Shown here piece by piece: positions 33,633 through 41,748 of a DNA stretch of 64,000 nt. The notes below the pieces were generated by a model, which did not search any database, was not told the DNA's origin, and was given only the letters and a program-made list of their open reading frames with translations. Each line of letters starts with the position of its first letter. Within the stretch, counting starts at the first letter, position 1. This DNA comes from Flexistipes sp. GTDB lineage: Bacteria; Chrysiogenota; Deferribacteres; Deferribacterales; Flexistipitaceae. A program made the position numbers and the translations under genes. Location: positions 203,174 through 267,173 of the forward strand of contig NZ_JAXKVW010000002.1 in assembly GCF_036172515.1 (NCBI RefSeq). Reading direction: 5' to 3'.

Positions 33633-35576
33633 ATGAGTCACCAATCGGATTTGATAGAAAAAGATATCATGGCTTACTTGAAAGAGCATGAAGAGAAAGA
33701 GCTGTTAAGATTTATCACATGCGGCAGTGTGGATGACGGAAAAAGTACGCTGATTGGAAGGCTGCTGCACGATTCCAAACTTATTTTTGAGGATCAGCTG
33801 GAGTCCATAAAAAAGGACAGCAAATATAAAGGCTCTTCGGATGACAATCTGGATCTGGCATTAATTGTGGACGGCTTGCAGGCTGAAAGAGAACAGGGCA
33901 TTACAATAGATGTTGCCTACAGGTACTTTTCCACAAAAAAAAGGAAATTTATCATAGCCGACACGCCGGGACACGAACAATATACGAGGAATATGGCGAC
34001 CGGTGCCTCAAATGCCGAGCTTGCCGTTATCCTTATGGATGCATCCAAAGGGGTTTTGCCCCAGACGAAAAGACACACTTTCATAACCAGACTTCTCGGG
34101 ATAAAATACCTTCTTGTAGCTGTGAACAAAATGGATCTTGTGGATTACAGCGAAGATGTTTTTAAGCAAATTCAGAAAGATTATATGGATTTACTTTCAC
34201 AGATTGAAAGCGGCCAGGAAAAGCCGGAAGTTGTTTTTGTCCCCATTTCTGCCCTTAAAGGTGACAATGTCGTTAATCTCAGCGATAGGACACCGTGGTA
34301 TGAGGGTGTAAGTCTATTGCACAATCTTGAGAATATAAAAGTTGACGCTAATATAAATTTGAAGGATTTCAGATTTCCCGTTCAGTATGTTAACAGACCG
34401 CATTCTTCTTTCCGTGGTTATTCTGGTATGGTGGCATCAGGAACAATAAAGGCAGGCGAAAGGATTACAGTTCTGCCTTCAAGGAAAGAATCTGTTGTTA
34501 AAGAAGTGGTTCCTGCCTATCACTCGGAAAGCGAAAAAAATGATTCACTGCAGACTATGGAAATAGCCTGGCCGCCGATGTCTATTACGCTTACTTTGGA
34601 AGACGAGCTGGATATCAGCAGGGGTGATATGATTGTCAAGTCTGAAAATATCCCCGATGTCAGTGATTCCTTCTATGCAATGGTCATATGGATGAATGAA
34701 AATCCTTTGGTGAAAAACAGGCAGTACGACATTAAAAGGGCTTCCACTTATACAAGCGGTTATGTTGAGGAAATATTGTACAAGGTCGATGTTAATACAC
34801 TGCAAAAAAAGGATGCAGACTCACTAAAGCTTAATGAAATCGGATACTGTAAAATCAACCTCACTTCCCAGATTGCTTATGACAAATATGTGGACCATAA
34901 GCAGACGGGCAGTTTTATCTTCATAGACAGACTTACCAATGTAACCTCCGGCGCAGGTCTTATTAAAGATAAAGCGGAAAGCAGGAATGTCGTATGGCAT
35001 GAAACCAATGTGAGCAAAGAGGAGCGCATTGCTATAAAGGGGCACAGTCCCTGCGTATTGTGGTTTACCGGCTTAAGCGGTGCAGGCAAGTCTACAATTG
35101 CAGGAGCGGTGGAATCTTACCTAAACCAAAACGGCGTGCATACCTATCTTCTGGATGGTGATAATGTCAGGCACGGATTAAACAAGGATCTGGGATTTTC
35201 AGAAGCCGACCGTGAGGAAAATATCAGAAGAATAGGCGAAGTTGCGAAACTGTTTTTGGATGCGGGCGTCATTGTACTCACGTCATTTATTTCCCCTTTC
35301 AGAAGAGACAGGGATAATGTGCGGAATATTGTGAATGATGATGAATTTGTGGAAGTTTTTGTGGATACGCCGCTGGACATTTGTGAGAAAAGGGATCCCA
35401 AAGGGCTTTACAAAAGAGCCAGAGCAGGTGAAATAAAGGAATTTACAGGTGTTGACTCCCCGTATGAAGAGCCGCATGCTCCGGAAATTCATCTGGAAAC
35501 AAAAGATCTCAGCGTTGATAAAGCCGTGGAAAAAGTTATCGAACACCTCAAAAACGCCGGAATAATAAATCTTTAA
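33633..35576 (+). CDS. cysNC: Bifunctional CysN/CysC: sulfate adenylyltransferase GTPase subunit fused to APS kinase
   Basis: 647 residues. The N-terminal CysN part has G1 [12 protein letters not shown], the switch region [15 protein letters not shown]3 [12 protein letters not shown] and G4 AVNKMDL, followed by beta-barrel domains. The C-terminal APS kinase (about 470-647) has P-loop [11 protein letters not shown] and the [16 protein letters not shown] and SPFRRDRD motifs. Fusion proteins of this NodQ/CysNC type drive APS synthesis with GTP and then phosphorylate APS to PAPS. A GGAGG ribosome site precedes the ATG. A dyad AGCTGGC...GCCAGCT follows the stop (35584-35609). Confidence 0.95.
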   Translation: MSHQSDLIEKDIMAYLKEHEEKELLRFITCGSVDDGKSTLIGRLLHDSKLIFEDQLESIKKDSKYKGSSDDNLDLALIVDGLQAEREQGITIDVAYRYFSTKKRKFIIADTPGHEQYTRNMATGASNAELAVILMDASKGVLPQTKRHTFITRLLGIKYLLVAVNKMDLVDYSEDVFKQIQKDYMDLLSQIESGQEKPEVVFVPISALKGDNVVNLSDRTPWYEGVSLLHNLENIKVDANINLKDFRFPVQYVNRPHSSFRGYSGMVASGTIKAGERITVLPSRKESVVKEVVPAYHSESEKNDSLQTMEIAWPPMSITLTLEDELDISRGDMIVKSENIPDVSDSFYAMVIWMNENPLVKNRQYDIKRASTYTSGYVEEILYKVDVNTLQKKDADSLKLNEIGYCKINLTSQIAYDKYVDHKQTGSFIFIDRLTNVTSGAGLIKDKAESRNVVWHETNVSKEERIAIKGHSPCVLWFTGLSGAGKSTIAGAVESYLNQNGVHTYLLDGDNVRHGLNKDLGFSEADREENIRRIGEVAKLFLDAGVIVLTSFISPFRRDRDNVRNIVNDDEFVEVFVDTPLDICEKRDPKGLYKRARAGEIKEFTGVDSPYEEPHAPEIHLETKDLSVDKAVEKVIEHLKNAGIINL

Positions 35577-35639
35577 GGTGGATAGCTGGCGCTGGTGTTA
35601 GAGCCAGCTCCAGTTGCCTTACTTGTTGGTATAGATTCT

Positions 35640-35969
35640 AAATTTTACAGGTCGGGCCTTTTCAACCTCCTTCAACCGTCTCAACTCTCTCAACCGTCTC
35701 AACTTTATCAACCATATCAACGGTTTCAACCGTCTCAACCCCCTCAACTCTCTCAACCATCTCAACTTTCACGTCTTACGTCTCACGCCTCACGCCTTTC
35801 CCTCTACCTCAACCTTTGCCTCTGCCTTCTCAGGCCTCGGCCCTTTAAACTTAGTTTCAATCTCAACCCCCTCAACTCTCTCAACTTTTTCAACCTCTTC
35901 AACCTATACCTATACCTATACCTGTACCTTTGCCTCAACCTCAACCTCTGCCTTTTCCCGCCTTTCCCC
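35640..35969. repeat. 9-, 7- and 6-nt degenerate arrays before mntA copy 3
   Basis: NTCAACNNN 9-mers with the ACGGTTTCAACCGT core (35660-35770), NTNACGN heptamers (35768-35800), 6-nt CTNNNC units (35802-35830), the phrase CTCAGGCCTCGGCCC, a second 9-mer run (35858-35908) and further hexamers (35905-35955). The long open frame through this block (35595-36092) is repeat-encoded and not a gene. Confidence 0.8.
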
Positions 35970-35998
35970 TTGCAATCCCCTGCCGGTATTACTATAAT
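35970..35998 (+). promoter_or_regulatory. Conserved promoter of mntA copy 3
   Basis: TTGCAA (35970-35975), 17-nt spacer, TATAAT (35993-35998); GGAG ribosome site before ATG 36032. It matches the other three mntA promoters, but this copy loses identity after the first seven codons of the gene. Confidence 0.8.
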
Positions 35999-36031
35999 TA
36001 CTTATAATCTCCACAAAAAAGGAGCTCAGAT

Positions 36032-36343
36032 ATGCCCGCTGCAAAAAACGAACGCACAAAAAAACAAACGCTTGAATATCTGCGGGAACTGAAACCTGAG
36101 CTGAAAAGACTCTATGGTATAAATGAGATAGCTGTTTTTGGTTCCTTCGCCAGAGATAACGAGCCTGAATACAATGATATAGATATAATAATTATTGACA
36201 TGGACAGAAAAAATGGCTTTTTAATTGCAAAAGCTAAAAGATATCTGACGGAAAAACTTAATAAGAATGTAGATATTGGGTTTTATAGTGTTATGAATCC
36301 GTATATAAAAAAAAATATTCAGGAAGATATTATACATGTCTAA
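36032..36343 (+). CDS. mntA: MntA-type nucleotidyltransferase antitoxin, copy 3
   Basis: 103 residues with intact GS-x10-DxD (GSFARDNEPEYNDID). It shares promoter, leader and MPAAKNE with the other copies, then diverges, unlike copies 1, 2 and 4 which stay identical for about 40 codons. Shares an 8-nt overlap with its hepT partner. Expected to AMPylate and silence HepT copy 3. Confidence 0.86.
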   Translation: MPAAKNERTKKQTLEYLRELKPELKRLYGINEIAVFGSFARDNEPEYNDIDIIIIDMDRKNGFLIAKAKRYLTEKLNKNVDIGFYSVMNPYIKKNIQEDIIHV

Positions 36344-36758
36344 AAGAATAGAGGAGCTTTTTCTTTTTGATATCTATGTTGCAATATTAAAAATTCAAAA
36401 GACTGTTGAAAAATTTGAAAATTCTGAAGAATTACTTCATGATTTTAATGCTTGGGACAGCGTTATCAGGGAATTTGAAATAATTGGAGAAGCAGCCAGG
36501 CATCTTATTGGCTCAAACATATTGGATGAAAACGCCCGCGTAGTGGTTGATTTTAGAAATTTGCTTATACATAATTATTTCGGTATCGATCCGGAAGAAG
36601 TCTGGGATGTCGTTATAAATGATTTACCGTATTTTACTAATGATATATTGGATCAAATAAATAAAATTGAAGAACTCTTAAAAAAAGAGTTAATAGAAGC
36701 TTATTGTGAGCATAATAAATATCTGGACTTTGTTATTGAAAAATTACAAGTCCTTTGA
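36336..36758 (+). CDS. hepT: HepT-type HEPN ribonuclease toxin, copy 3
   Basis: 140 residues with the Rx4HxY motif RNLLIHNYFG and the family helix IREFEIIGEAARHL. It is about 25 residues longer at the C-terminus than copies 1 and 2, ending in a charged helical tail. Start codon overlaps the antitoxin stop. No obvious defect. Confidence 0.86.
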   Translation: MSKRIEELFLFDIYVAILKIQKTVEKFENSEELLHDFNAWDSVIREFEIIGEAARHLIGSNILDENARVVVDFRNLLIHNYFGIDPEEVWDVVINDLPYFTNDILDQINKIEELLKKELIEAYCEHNKYLDFVIEKLQVL

Positions 36759-36771
36759 CCAAGCCAGGCGG

Positions 36772-36868
36772 CTCAACCGACTCAACTTATGCCCACTCTC
36801 ACAACCACGTCCACGTCTCACGCCTCACATCTCACGTTTAACGTCTTACGTCTTACGTTTCACTCCCT
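36772..36868. repeat. 9-nt then 7-nt degenerate arrays
   Basis: GGCTCAACCGACTCAAC (9-nt type) then about ten NTNACGN heptamers (36810-36862), the latter running into the promoter of the RHH/RelE pair. Confidence 0.75.
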
Positions 36869-36881
36869 TAGCACTAAGTTC

Positions 36882-36909
36882 TTGACATATAGCTTGTTAG
36901 ATATATAAT
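36882..36909 (+). promoter_or_regulatory. Promoter and possible operator of the RHH/RelE module
   Basis: TTGACA (36882-36887), 16-nt spacer, TATAAT (36904-36909). The phrase TTAGATATAT occurs twice, at 36897-36906 and 36909-36918, overlapping the -10 region, a plausible binding site for the RHH antitoxin. AGGAGG follows at 36923-36928. Confidence 0.7.
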
Positions 36910-36934
36910 TAGATATATTAATCAGGAGGTTGCT

Positions 36935-37183
36935 ATGCCAACTGTAAAAAAACTTATCTCATTTGAAGAATCTATAGCAAACGAATTGGAGATAGTATCC
37001 AAGGCTTTGGGTAAAAGCCAGAAGGATATTGTTGAATCCGCTCTGGATTTTTACTTCGACTATACCGATGGTATTATTGCTGACAAAATTACAGATGATA
37101 TTAAAGCCGGAAAAATGAAAATTTATGACGAAAGTGAAATTTATGAGAATCTGGGTATAGACATTGAAAGTCCAGAAGATTAA
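36935..37183 (+). CDS. Ribbon-helix-helix (CopG-type) antitoxin
   Basis: 82 residues. The N-terminal KKLISFEESIANELEIVSKALGK segment followed by SQKDIVESALDFYF is a ribbon-helix-helix fold for DNA binding; the acidic C-terminal part (from about 55) would wrap the toxin. The strong promoter and direct repeats upstream suggest autoregulation. The toxin gene overlaps its end by 20 nt. Confidence 0.82.
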   Translation: MPTVKKLISFEESIANELEIVSKALGKSQKDIVESALDFYFDYTDGIIADKITDDIKAGKMKIYDESEIYENLGIDIESPED

Positions 37184-37445
37184 ATATTCGGAATTTGCTG
37201 TAAAAGATCTAAAAAACTTCAATCCGGCTGAAAGGCAGCTTATTGTTAAAAAAATACGCTATCTGGCTGAAAACCTTGATGAACTAAAAAAAACAAAGAA
37301 AATTACAGAACTCAAAGGCACAAAATATAAAGGTCAATTTCGTTTTGTTGTTGCAAGAAAAATCAGAGTTATCTTCAGAATCGAAAATGATGATTTAGTT
37401 CTGTTGGTGCTCAGAGCGGGAAAAAGAAAAGACATCTATAAGTAA
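37164..37445 (+). CDS. RelE/ParE-superfamily toxin
   Basis: 93 residues from a TTG start inside the antitoxin gene. The pattern (SEFAVKDLKNFNPAERQLIVKKI, then GTKYKGQFRFVVARKIRVIFRIEND and LRAGKRKDIY) is that of RelE-fold mRNA interferases; basic residues and the terminal Arg/Lys-Tyr region match the family active surface. It probably cleaves mRNA on the ribosome and is neutralised by the RHH partner. Confidence 0.82.
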   Translation: MKVQKIKYSEFAVKDLKNFNPAERQLIVKKIRYLAENLDELKKTKKITELKGTKYKGQFRFVVARKIRVIFRIENDDLVLLVLRAGKRKDIYK

Positions 37446-37642
37446 ATCTCTTTCACGCATTACGCATCACGGCCCTTTGAACTTAGTTTAATCTCAACCA
37501 TCTCAACTTTATCAACCACATCAACGGTTTCAACCGTCTCAACCCCCTCAACTCTCTCAACCATCTCAACTTTCACGTCTTACGTCTCACGCCTCACGCC
37601 TTTCCCTCTACCTCAACCTCAGGCCTTTCCCCGCCTTTCCCC
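37446..37642. repeat. 9-, 7- and 6-nt degenerate arrays before mntA copy 4
   Basis: Begins with ATTACGCATCACGG heptamers, then 9-mers including ATCAACGGTTTCAACCGTC (37495-37568), NTNACGN heptamers (37572-37600) and CTNNNC hexamers to 37640. Confidence 0.78.
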
Positions 37643-37671
37643 TTGCAACCCCCTGCCGGTATTACTATAAT
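37643..37671 (+). promoter_or_regulatory. Conserved promoter of mntA copy 4
   Basis: TTGCAA (37643-37648), 17-nt spacer, TATAAT (37666-37671), then an AAGGAG ribosome site before ATG 37705. Confidence 0.8.
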
Positions 37672-37704
37672 TATTATTAACCTCCACAACAAAGGAGCTC
37701 AGAC

Positions 37705-38019
37705 ATGCCCGCTGCAAAAAATGAGCTGACAAAAGAGCAGATTCTTCAATACTTACGTGAACATAAAAAAGAATTATATGAGAAATATGGTGTCCGGAAA
37801 ATCGGACTTTTCGGCAGCTATGCAAGAGGAAATAAATCAGAAAATAGTGATATAGATTTGTTGTTAGAGCTGGAAAAGCCATTAGGATTTGCTTTCGTCG
37901 ATTTGTGTGAGTATTTGGAACGAATCCTTAATCATAATGTGGATGTTTTGACTCCACCAATGCTTCAGCATAATCCTGAGTTATGGGAAGATGTCCAAGA
38001 GGATATAGTTAATGTCTAA
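37705..38019 (+). CDS. mntA: MntA-type nucleotidyltransferase antitoxin, copy 4
   Basis: 104 residues with intact GS-x10-DxD (GSYARGNKSENSDID). Shared 5' DNA with copies 1 and 2 runs through GGCAGCTATGCAAG and then ends. The C-terminal half (LEKPLGFAFVDLCEYLERIL) is more typical of the family consensus than the other copies. Overlaps the hepT start, but that hepT is frameshifted, so this antitoxin may now be an orphan. Confidence 0.87.
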   Translation: MPAAKNELTKEQILQYLREHKKELYEKYGVRKIGLFGSYARGNKSENSDIDLLLELEKPLGFAFVDLCEYLERILNHNVDVLTPPMLQHNPELWEDVQEDIVNV

Positions 38020-38361
38020 GAGAAATACTAAGGTTTTATTAAATGATATTATATTTTCAATAGAAATATTTTTTCCTATACTAAAAACTACGATTTTCTG
38101 GCTTTCAAAAATAACAGGAAAACAGTGGACGCGGTTATCCGCAATTTGGAAATTATCGGAGAAGCTTCTAATAAAATCTCTGCAGATATAAAAAATAATT
38201 CTGAGCATATCCCATGGAAACAGACTGTAGGATTGAGAAACAAGGTAATACACGAATATTTCGGTGTTGACGAATCTATAATTTGGGCTGTTGTCTGTGA
38301 AGATTTGCCGGAATTGTATGAAAAGCTTCAGAAACTAAGTAAAAAATTGAATACGGAATAA
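38012..38361 (+). pseudogene. hepT: HepT-type HEPN toxin, copy 4, frameshifted
   Basis: Translation from ATG 38012 gives MSKRNTKVLLNDIIFSIE and then leaves the HEPN frame at a T6 run (38069-38074). One extra T restores a full HepT reading ...SYTKNYDFLAFKNNRKTVDAV, through IRNLEIIGEAS and the catalytic RNKVIHEYFG. So the toxin appears broken by a single-base loss in a homopolymer, unless this is a sequencing error or programmed slippage. Everything else in the module is intact. Confidence 0.8.
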
Positions 38362-38379
38362 AAAGAAAACTTTAAATAC

Positions 38380-38710
38380 ACTATGAGTAACCAAAAATAA
38401 CAATGAATACACCATAAATAACAACAAATATACTACGAATATCGATCAATAACCAAAAATAACTATGAGGTTAAGTAAATCACAAACATGCTAAACTACT
38501 TCAACCGTCTCAACCATCTCAACTTTATCAACCACATCAACGGTTTCAACCGTCTCACCTTCATCAACCCCCTCAACTTTTTCAACCTCTTCAACTGTTT
38601 CTCCCTCTACCTCAACCTTTGCCTCTGCCTTCTCAGGCCTCGGCCCTGTAAACTTAGTTTTATTCAACTCCCTCACCTTTCAAATCTTGCGTCTCACTCA
38701 GCACATTCAT
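38380..38710. repeat. 10-nt, 9-nt and 6-nt arrays before the ATPase gene
   Basis: About eight 10-nt AATAACNNNN units (38388-38466), 9-mers with the ACGGTTTCAACCGT core (38498-38600), CTNNNC hexamers and the CTCAGGCCTCGGCCC phrase (38605-38650). Same order as before mntA copies 1 and 2, but here it leads to a different gene. Confidence 0.78.
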
Positions 38711-38744
38711 CTTTAAATTTAAATGCTCAGTAAAGTTTTTTTAT

Positions 38745-38798
38745 TGACCAGCCGGCAAATTGTATTATAATAACGGGAGTTATTACAACTGGAGTTGT
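38745..38798 (+). promoter_or_regulatory. Promoter with two back-to-back palindromes
   Basis: TTGACC (38745-38750) and TATAAT (38766-38771) are 15 nt apart. Directly overlapping and following the -10 region are two abutting palindromes: AATAAC-GGGA-GTTATT (38769-38784) and ACAACT-GG-AGTTGT (38785-38798). The second contains the GGAG ribosome site for GTG 38802. A repressor bound here would block both transcription and translation initiation. Confidence 0.6.
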
Positions 38799-38801
38799 TA
38801 T

Positions 38802-40124
38802 GTGAAATTTTATGACCGTATCCAGGAATTTGATACCCTCAAAAAAGCTGATAATCTAAAAAGCAGCCGTTCAGTTATGACTATAATCACGGGCAGAAGG
38901 CGTGTAGGGAAAACTACTTTGACCCTGCAAAATTTTACAAATGATTCAAAACTTTACTTTTTTGTTTCCAAAAAAGAAGAGTCACTGCTTTGTGATGAAT
39001 TTGTAGACGAAATAAAAGAACGTCTGGATGTTCCTGTTTATGGTAAGATTTCTCAGTTTGAAGATATATTTAAAATGCTTCTGGATTTTTCGAAAAAGCA
39101 TCCAATTACTTTAATAATAGATGAGTTTCAGGAATTTTTTGTAGTAAACCCTTCAATTTATTCATCTATGCAAAAATTATGGGATTTAAATAAAGATACA
39201 TCAAAATTACATCTAATACTTTGCGGCTCAAAGTTTTCTCTTATGAAGAAAATTTTTGAAGATTACAAAGAGCCTTTATTTGGGAGAGCTGATTTTCGGC
39301 TTAATGTAGAACCTTTGGAAGTAAGCGTACTTGCGGAAATATTGGATGATAAAAGTATGTTGAACAATAAAAATCTTCTTGATTTTTATATATTGACCGG
39401 AGGAGTTGCAAAATACATAGAGCTTTTTGTCTTATATAATGCTTTTGACAGAGATTCCATGGTTTCGGAAATAATAAAGGAAAATTCACTTTTTCTGGAT
39501 GAAGGTAAAAACAGACTCATTGAAGAATTCGGCAGGGAATACAAGGTTTACTTTTCAATCCTTAGTCTTATAGCAAATTCTAAAACCTCTAAAAATGAGA
39601 TAGAAGGGATTTTGGAAAAAAATATTTCAGGCTATCTTTACCGGCTTGAGAATGATTATGATATTATAAGAAGCATTAAGCCTATTAATGCAAAAGAGGG
39701 TTCAAAAAGACAGAAATACGAAATTGTGGATAACTTTTTGTTTTTCTGGTTCAGGTTTATCTACAAATATCAGTCTGTTGTCGAAGCTGATAATTTTGAG
39801 AGACTGAGAAAAATAGTGCTCAGGGATTTCGATACTTTCAGCGGAAAATTCCTGGAAAAGATTTTTATTGAATATTTCAGAAAGCAGCAAAAATATTCCA
39901 AAATCGGTTCTTATTGGGAGCGGAATAATGAAAATGAAATTGATATTGTAGCCTTAAATGATGAGGAAAAGAAAATTATATTTTGCGAAGTTAAACTATC
40001 TGAAAATAAATTGGATAAGAAGAAACTTGAGGATAAATCCCGAACCCTGTTGAAAAAATATGGTGACTATAAAGTTGAGTACAAGCTGCTGAGCTTAAAA
40101 GACATAAATCTTGTTTACATGTAA
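38802..40124 (+). CDS. AAA+ ATPase of the archaeal-ATPase/DUF234 type
   Basis: About 440 residues from GTG 38802 (GGAG 8 nt before), giving the family-typical beginning KFYDRIQEFDTLKKA; the longer frame from 38760 runs through the promoter palindromes. Walker A GRRRVGKTTLTLQN, Walker B TLIIDEFQEFF, and a C-terminal DUF234 region with the nuclease-like signature GSYWERNNENEIDIVALND...FCEVKLS, i.e. a PD-(D/E)XK-type fold. Cellular role unknown; such proteins are common near mobile DNA and toxin-antitoxin genes. Confidence 0.82.
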   Translation: MKFYDRIQEFDTLKKADNLKSSRSVMTIITGRRRVGKTTLTLQNFTNDSKLYFFVSKKEESLLCDEFVDEIKERLDVPVYGKISQFEDIFKMLLDFSKKHPITLIIDEFQEFFVVNPSIYSSMQKLWDLNKDTSKLHLILCGSKFSLMKKIFEDYKEPLFGRADFRLNVEPLEVSVLAEILDDKSMLNNKNLLDFYILTGGVAKYIELFVLYNAFDRDSMVSEIIKENSLFLDEGKNRLIEEFGREYKVYFSILSLIANSKTSKNEIEGILEKNISGYLYRLENDYDIIRSIKPINAKEGSKRQKYEIVDNFLFFWFRFIYKYQSVVEADNFERLRKIVLRDFDTFSGKFLEKIFIEYFRKQQKYSKIGSYWERNNENEIDIVALNDEEKKIIFCEVKLSENKLDKKKLEDKSRTLLKKYGDYKVEYKLLSLKDINLVYM

Positions 40125-40159
40125 AAGCCGGGTTGAGCGTAAAACGTTAGATTTACCCC

Positions 40160-40400
40160 GTTAAATGCCGCAGGCAATCAGCCCGCCCGGCTTCGGACGT
40201 GGCGGAGCTGATATTTAACATGGGGAGCAAGGGTTAAGTTATGGCAAACTTTGAAGAATTAGAAAAGAAAGCCAAAGGTTGATAAATGTTGAAATAGCTT
40301 GCCCAGTGAAATATGAAATCCATTTCACCGGGGTTGAGATGGTTGATGTTGAGGAGGTATTTAAGTAATTTGGGATTGTTTTATCATGATATTTTAGTAT
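40160..40400. repeat. GTTAAAT hairpin, truncated four-helix-bundle start, and G-rich array
   Basis: A two-level stem-loop (GTTAAAT...ATCAGC / GCTGAT...ATTTAAC, 40160-40219) is followed by ATGGCAAACTTTGAAGAATT (40241-40260), the start of the gene seen intact at 50376, but it stops after 13 codons (40282). A short hairpin GTGAAAT/ATTTCAC (40306-40328) and 9-nt GTTGANNNN units (40333-40360) follow. Nothing else is coding in the 320-nt gap. Confidence 0.7.
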
Positions 40401-40444
40401 TTTAAGTTATAAGAATGAAATATATTACTAATGCAGGTGCTTTT

Positions 40445-40654
40445 ATGAATATTACAGAAATTGAAAATGAAAAAATGAAAAAGTTATTCAAGGAATCTTT
40501 ATTAGAAGTTATTTCGGAAAATAAAGACCTTTTTCAGGATATATTTTCTGAAGCAATTGAAGATATTGCATTATCTGAAGCAATTAAAGAAGGTGCAAAT
40601 AGTAAAAAAGTAGATAGAAGCGAAGTGCTAAAGGTTTTGGAGCATGAGAAGTGA
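40445..40654 (+). CDS. Putative antitoxin paired with a RelE-type toxin
   Basis: 69 residues from ATG 40445 (AGGTG just before it; an upstream in-frame ATG at 40415 is possible). Acidic and helical (EIENEKMKKLFKESLLEVISE, EAIEDIALSEAIKEG), ending RSEVLKVLEHEK. No DNA-binding fold is obvious. Identified by its 4-nt GTGA overlap with the toxin gene; resembles small antitoxins of RelE/ParE pairs. Confidence 0.7.
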   Translation: MNITEIENEKMKKLFKESLLEVISENKDLFQDIFSEAIEDIALSEAIKEGANSKKVDRSEVLKVLEHEK

Positions 40655-40917
40655 AAATAGAATTTCGCTCCAGTTTCTTGAGAGATTTGAAAAAGATTAA
40701 AAATAAAAATATACGAAATCAAATTAAAGACTTAATTGATGATATTGAAAACGCTGAAAATTTCTCAGATCTTAAAAATGTAAAGAAATTATCCGGATCT
40801 AATCATTACTATAGGATAAGATTGAACGAGTATAGAATAGGGATTTACTATAATAATTCTATCTTTGAATTTATAAGATGCCTTCACAGAAAAGAAGTTT
40901 ATAAATATTTTCCGTGA
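40651..40917 (+). CDS. RelE/ParE-superfamily toxin
   Basis: 88 residues from GTG 40651. KIEFRSSFLRDLKKIKNKNIRNQI, VKKLSGSNHYYRIRLNEYRIGIYY and FIRCLHRKEVYKYFP match the RelE fold, with the C-terminal HRKEVYKYFP typical of this subgroup of mRNA interferases. Toxin partner of the preceding small protein. Confidence 0.82.
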   Translation: MKIEFRSSFLRDLKKIKNKNIRNQIKDLIDDIENAENFSDLKNVKKLSGSNHYYRIRLNEYRIGIYYNNSIFEFIRCLHRKEVYKYFP

Positions 40918-40964
40918 TTTATAAAAAATATGAGAAAACTAAGTGGATGTGAAAGTGAGAGCGA

Positions 40965-41125
40965 AAGCAGGTTGATGGGGTTGAGAAAGTTTAGCATGTT
41001 TTCACAGTTAACAGGGCCGAGGTTCAAGGGGAAAGGCGTGAAACGTAAGGCGTAAGACGGGGAACGTGAGACGTGAAAATTGCAGTGTCAGTGTTGGTGT
41101 GAGTGTTAGTGCTAATGCTGGAGGA
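40965..41125. repeat. G-rich arrays upstream of four-helix-bundle gene A
   Basis: 9-nt GTTGANNGG units (40970-40990), the phrase CAGGGCCGAGGTTCAAGG, 7-nt GTGAGAC/GTAAGGC units (41037-41078) and 6-nt AGTGTT/AGTGCT units (41084-41120). The hexamers are the reverse complement of the AACACC hexamers after the gene. Confidence 0.75.
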
Positions 41126-41558
41126 GAGGAAGAAGTATGGATGAGATAAAAAGTGTTGATGATTTGGATGTTTTTCAGAGATCACATAAACTTACTCTTG
41201 AGTTATATAAAATTACAGAAGATTTTCCTTCTTCTGAAAAATTCGGACTCGTATCGCAAATAAGAAGAGCAAGCAGCTCTATTTGTGCAAATTTATTAGA
41301 AGGCAGTTATAGGATTAACACAAAAGAATTCAGACAATTTATAGGAGTATCTAACGGCTCAGTTGGAGAGCTAAAATATCATATTTTACTTGCAAAAGAC
41401 CTTGGATATATAGAGGAGGAAAAATACGATGAATTCATAATTGCTCTCGATACTATTAGCAAAATGCTTAGAGGGTTAATCAAGTCTCTATCACGAAAAA
41501 TCACCAACACCAACAGTAACACCAACACCAACACTAACACCAACACCAACACCAAAAA
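41079..41558. mobile_element. Candidate inverted-array element carrying four-helix-bundle gene A
   Basis: The interval starts in AGTGTT-type hexamers, contains one gene, and ends in AACACC-type hexamers, complementary to the start. It is bordered by the 13-nt direct repeat GTGAGACGTGAAA (41066-41078 and 41559-41571), which looks like a target-site duplication. The caveat is that the flanking sequence is itself 7-nt periodic, so the match could be by chance. A near-identical gene with similar bracketing is at 48478. Confidence 0.45.
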
Positions 41559-41562
41559 GTGA
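41137..41562 (+). CDS. Four-helix-bundle (S23/IVP-like) protein A
   Basis: 141 residues with the family pattern: DLDVFQRSHKLTLELYKI, FPSSEKFGLVSQIRRASSSI, CANLLEGSYR, FRQFIGVSNGSVGELKYHILLAKDLGYI. Such proteins form pentameric or similar helical bundles and are encoded in 23S rRNA intervening sequences, as Avd of diversity-generating retroelements, or alone; their function is mostly unknown. The last ~20 residues (alternating Asn and Thr) are encoded by the AACACC hexamer array. Nearly identical to gene D at 48478. Confidence 0.88.
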   Translation: MDEIKSVDDLDVFQRSHKLTLELYKITEDFPSSEKFGLVSQIRRASSSICANLLEGSYRINTKEFRQFIGVSNGSVGELKYHILLAKDLGYIEEEKYDEFIIALDTISKMLRGLIKSLSRKITNTNSNTNTNTNTNTNTKK

Positions 41563-41748
41563 GACGTGAAATGTGAACCGAAGTTGTTAAAAGACAAAGC
41601 ATCTAAAAAACTTCTTGAAAAAACTGATGATAAGTAATAAAGTGCATTGTTGTGAAGTAATGTCACAAATAGTATGATAGTTTAACAAATAATAGCAATA
41701 GGTTATTCAAACGATATGATAAGTAGCATTTGAGGTTGGTGTAAAGTA

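Noticed and set aside
41575..41637. Short frame ending KLLKDKASKKLLEKTDDK after gene A
   Set aside because: It might be the tail of a lost protein, but it is too short and starts in heptamer repeats; not reported as a gene.
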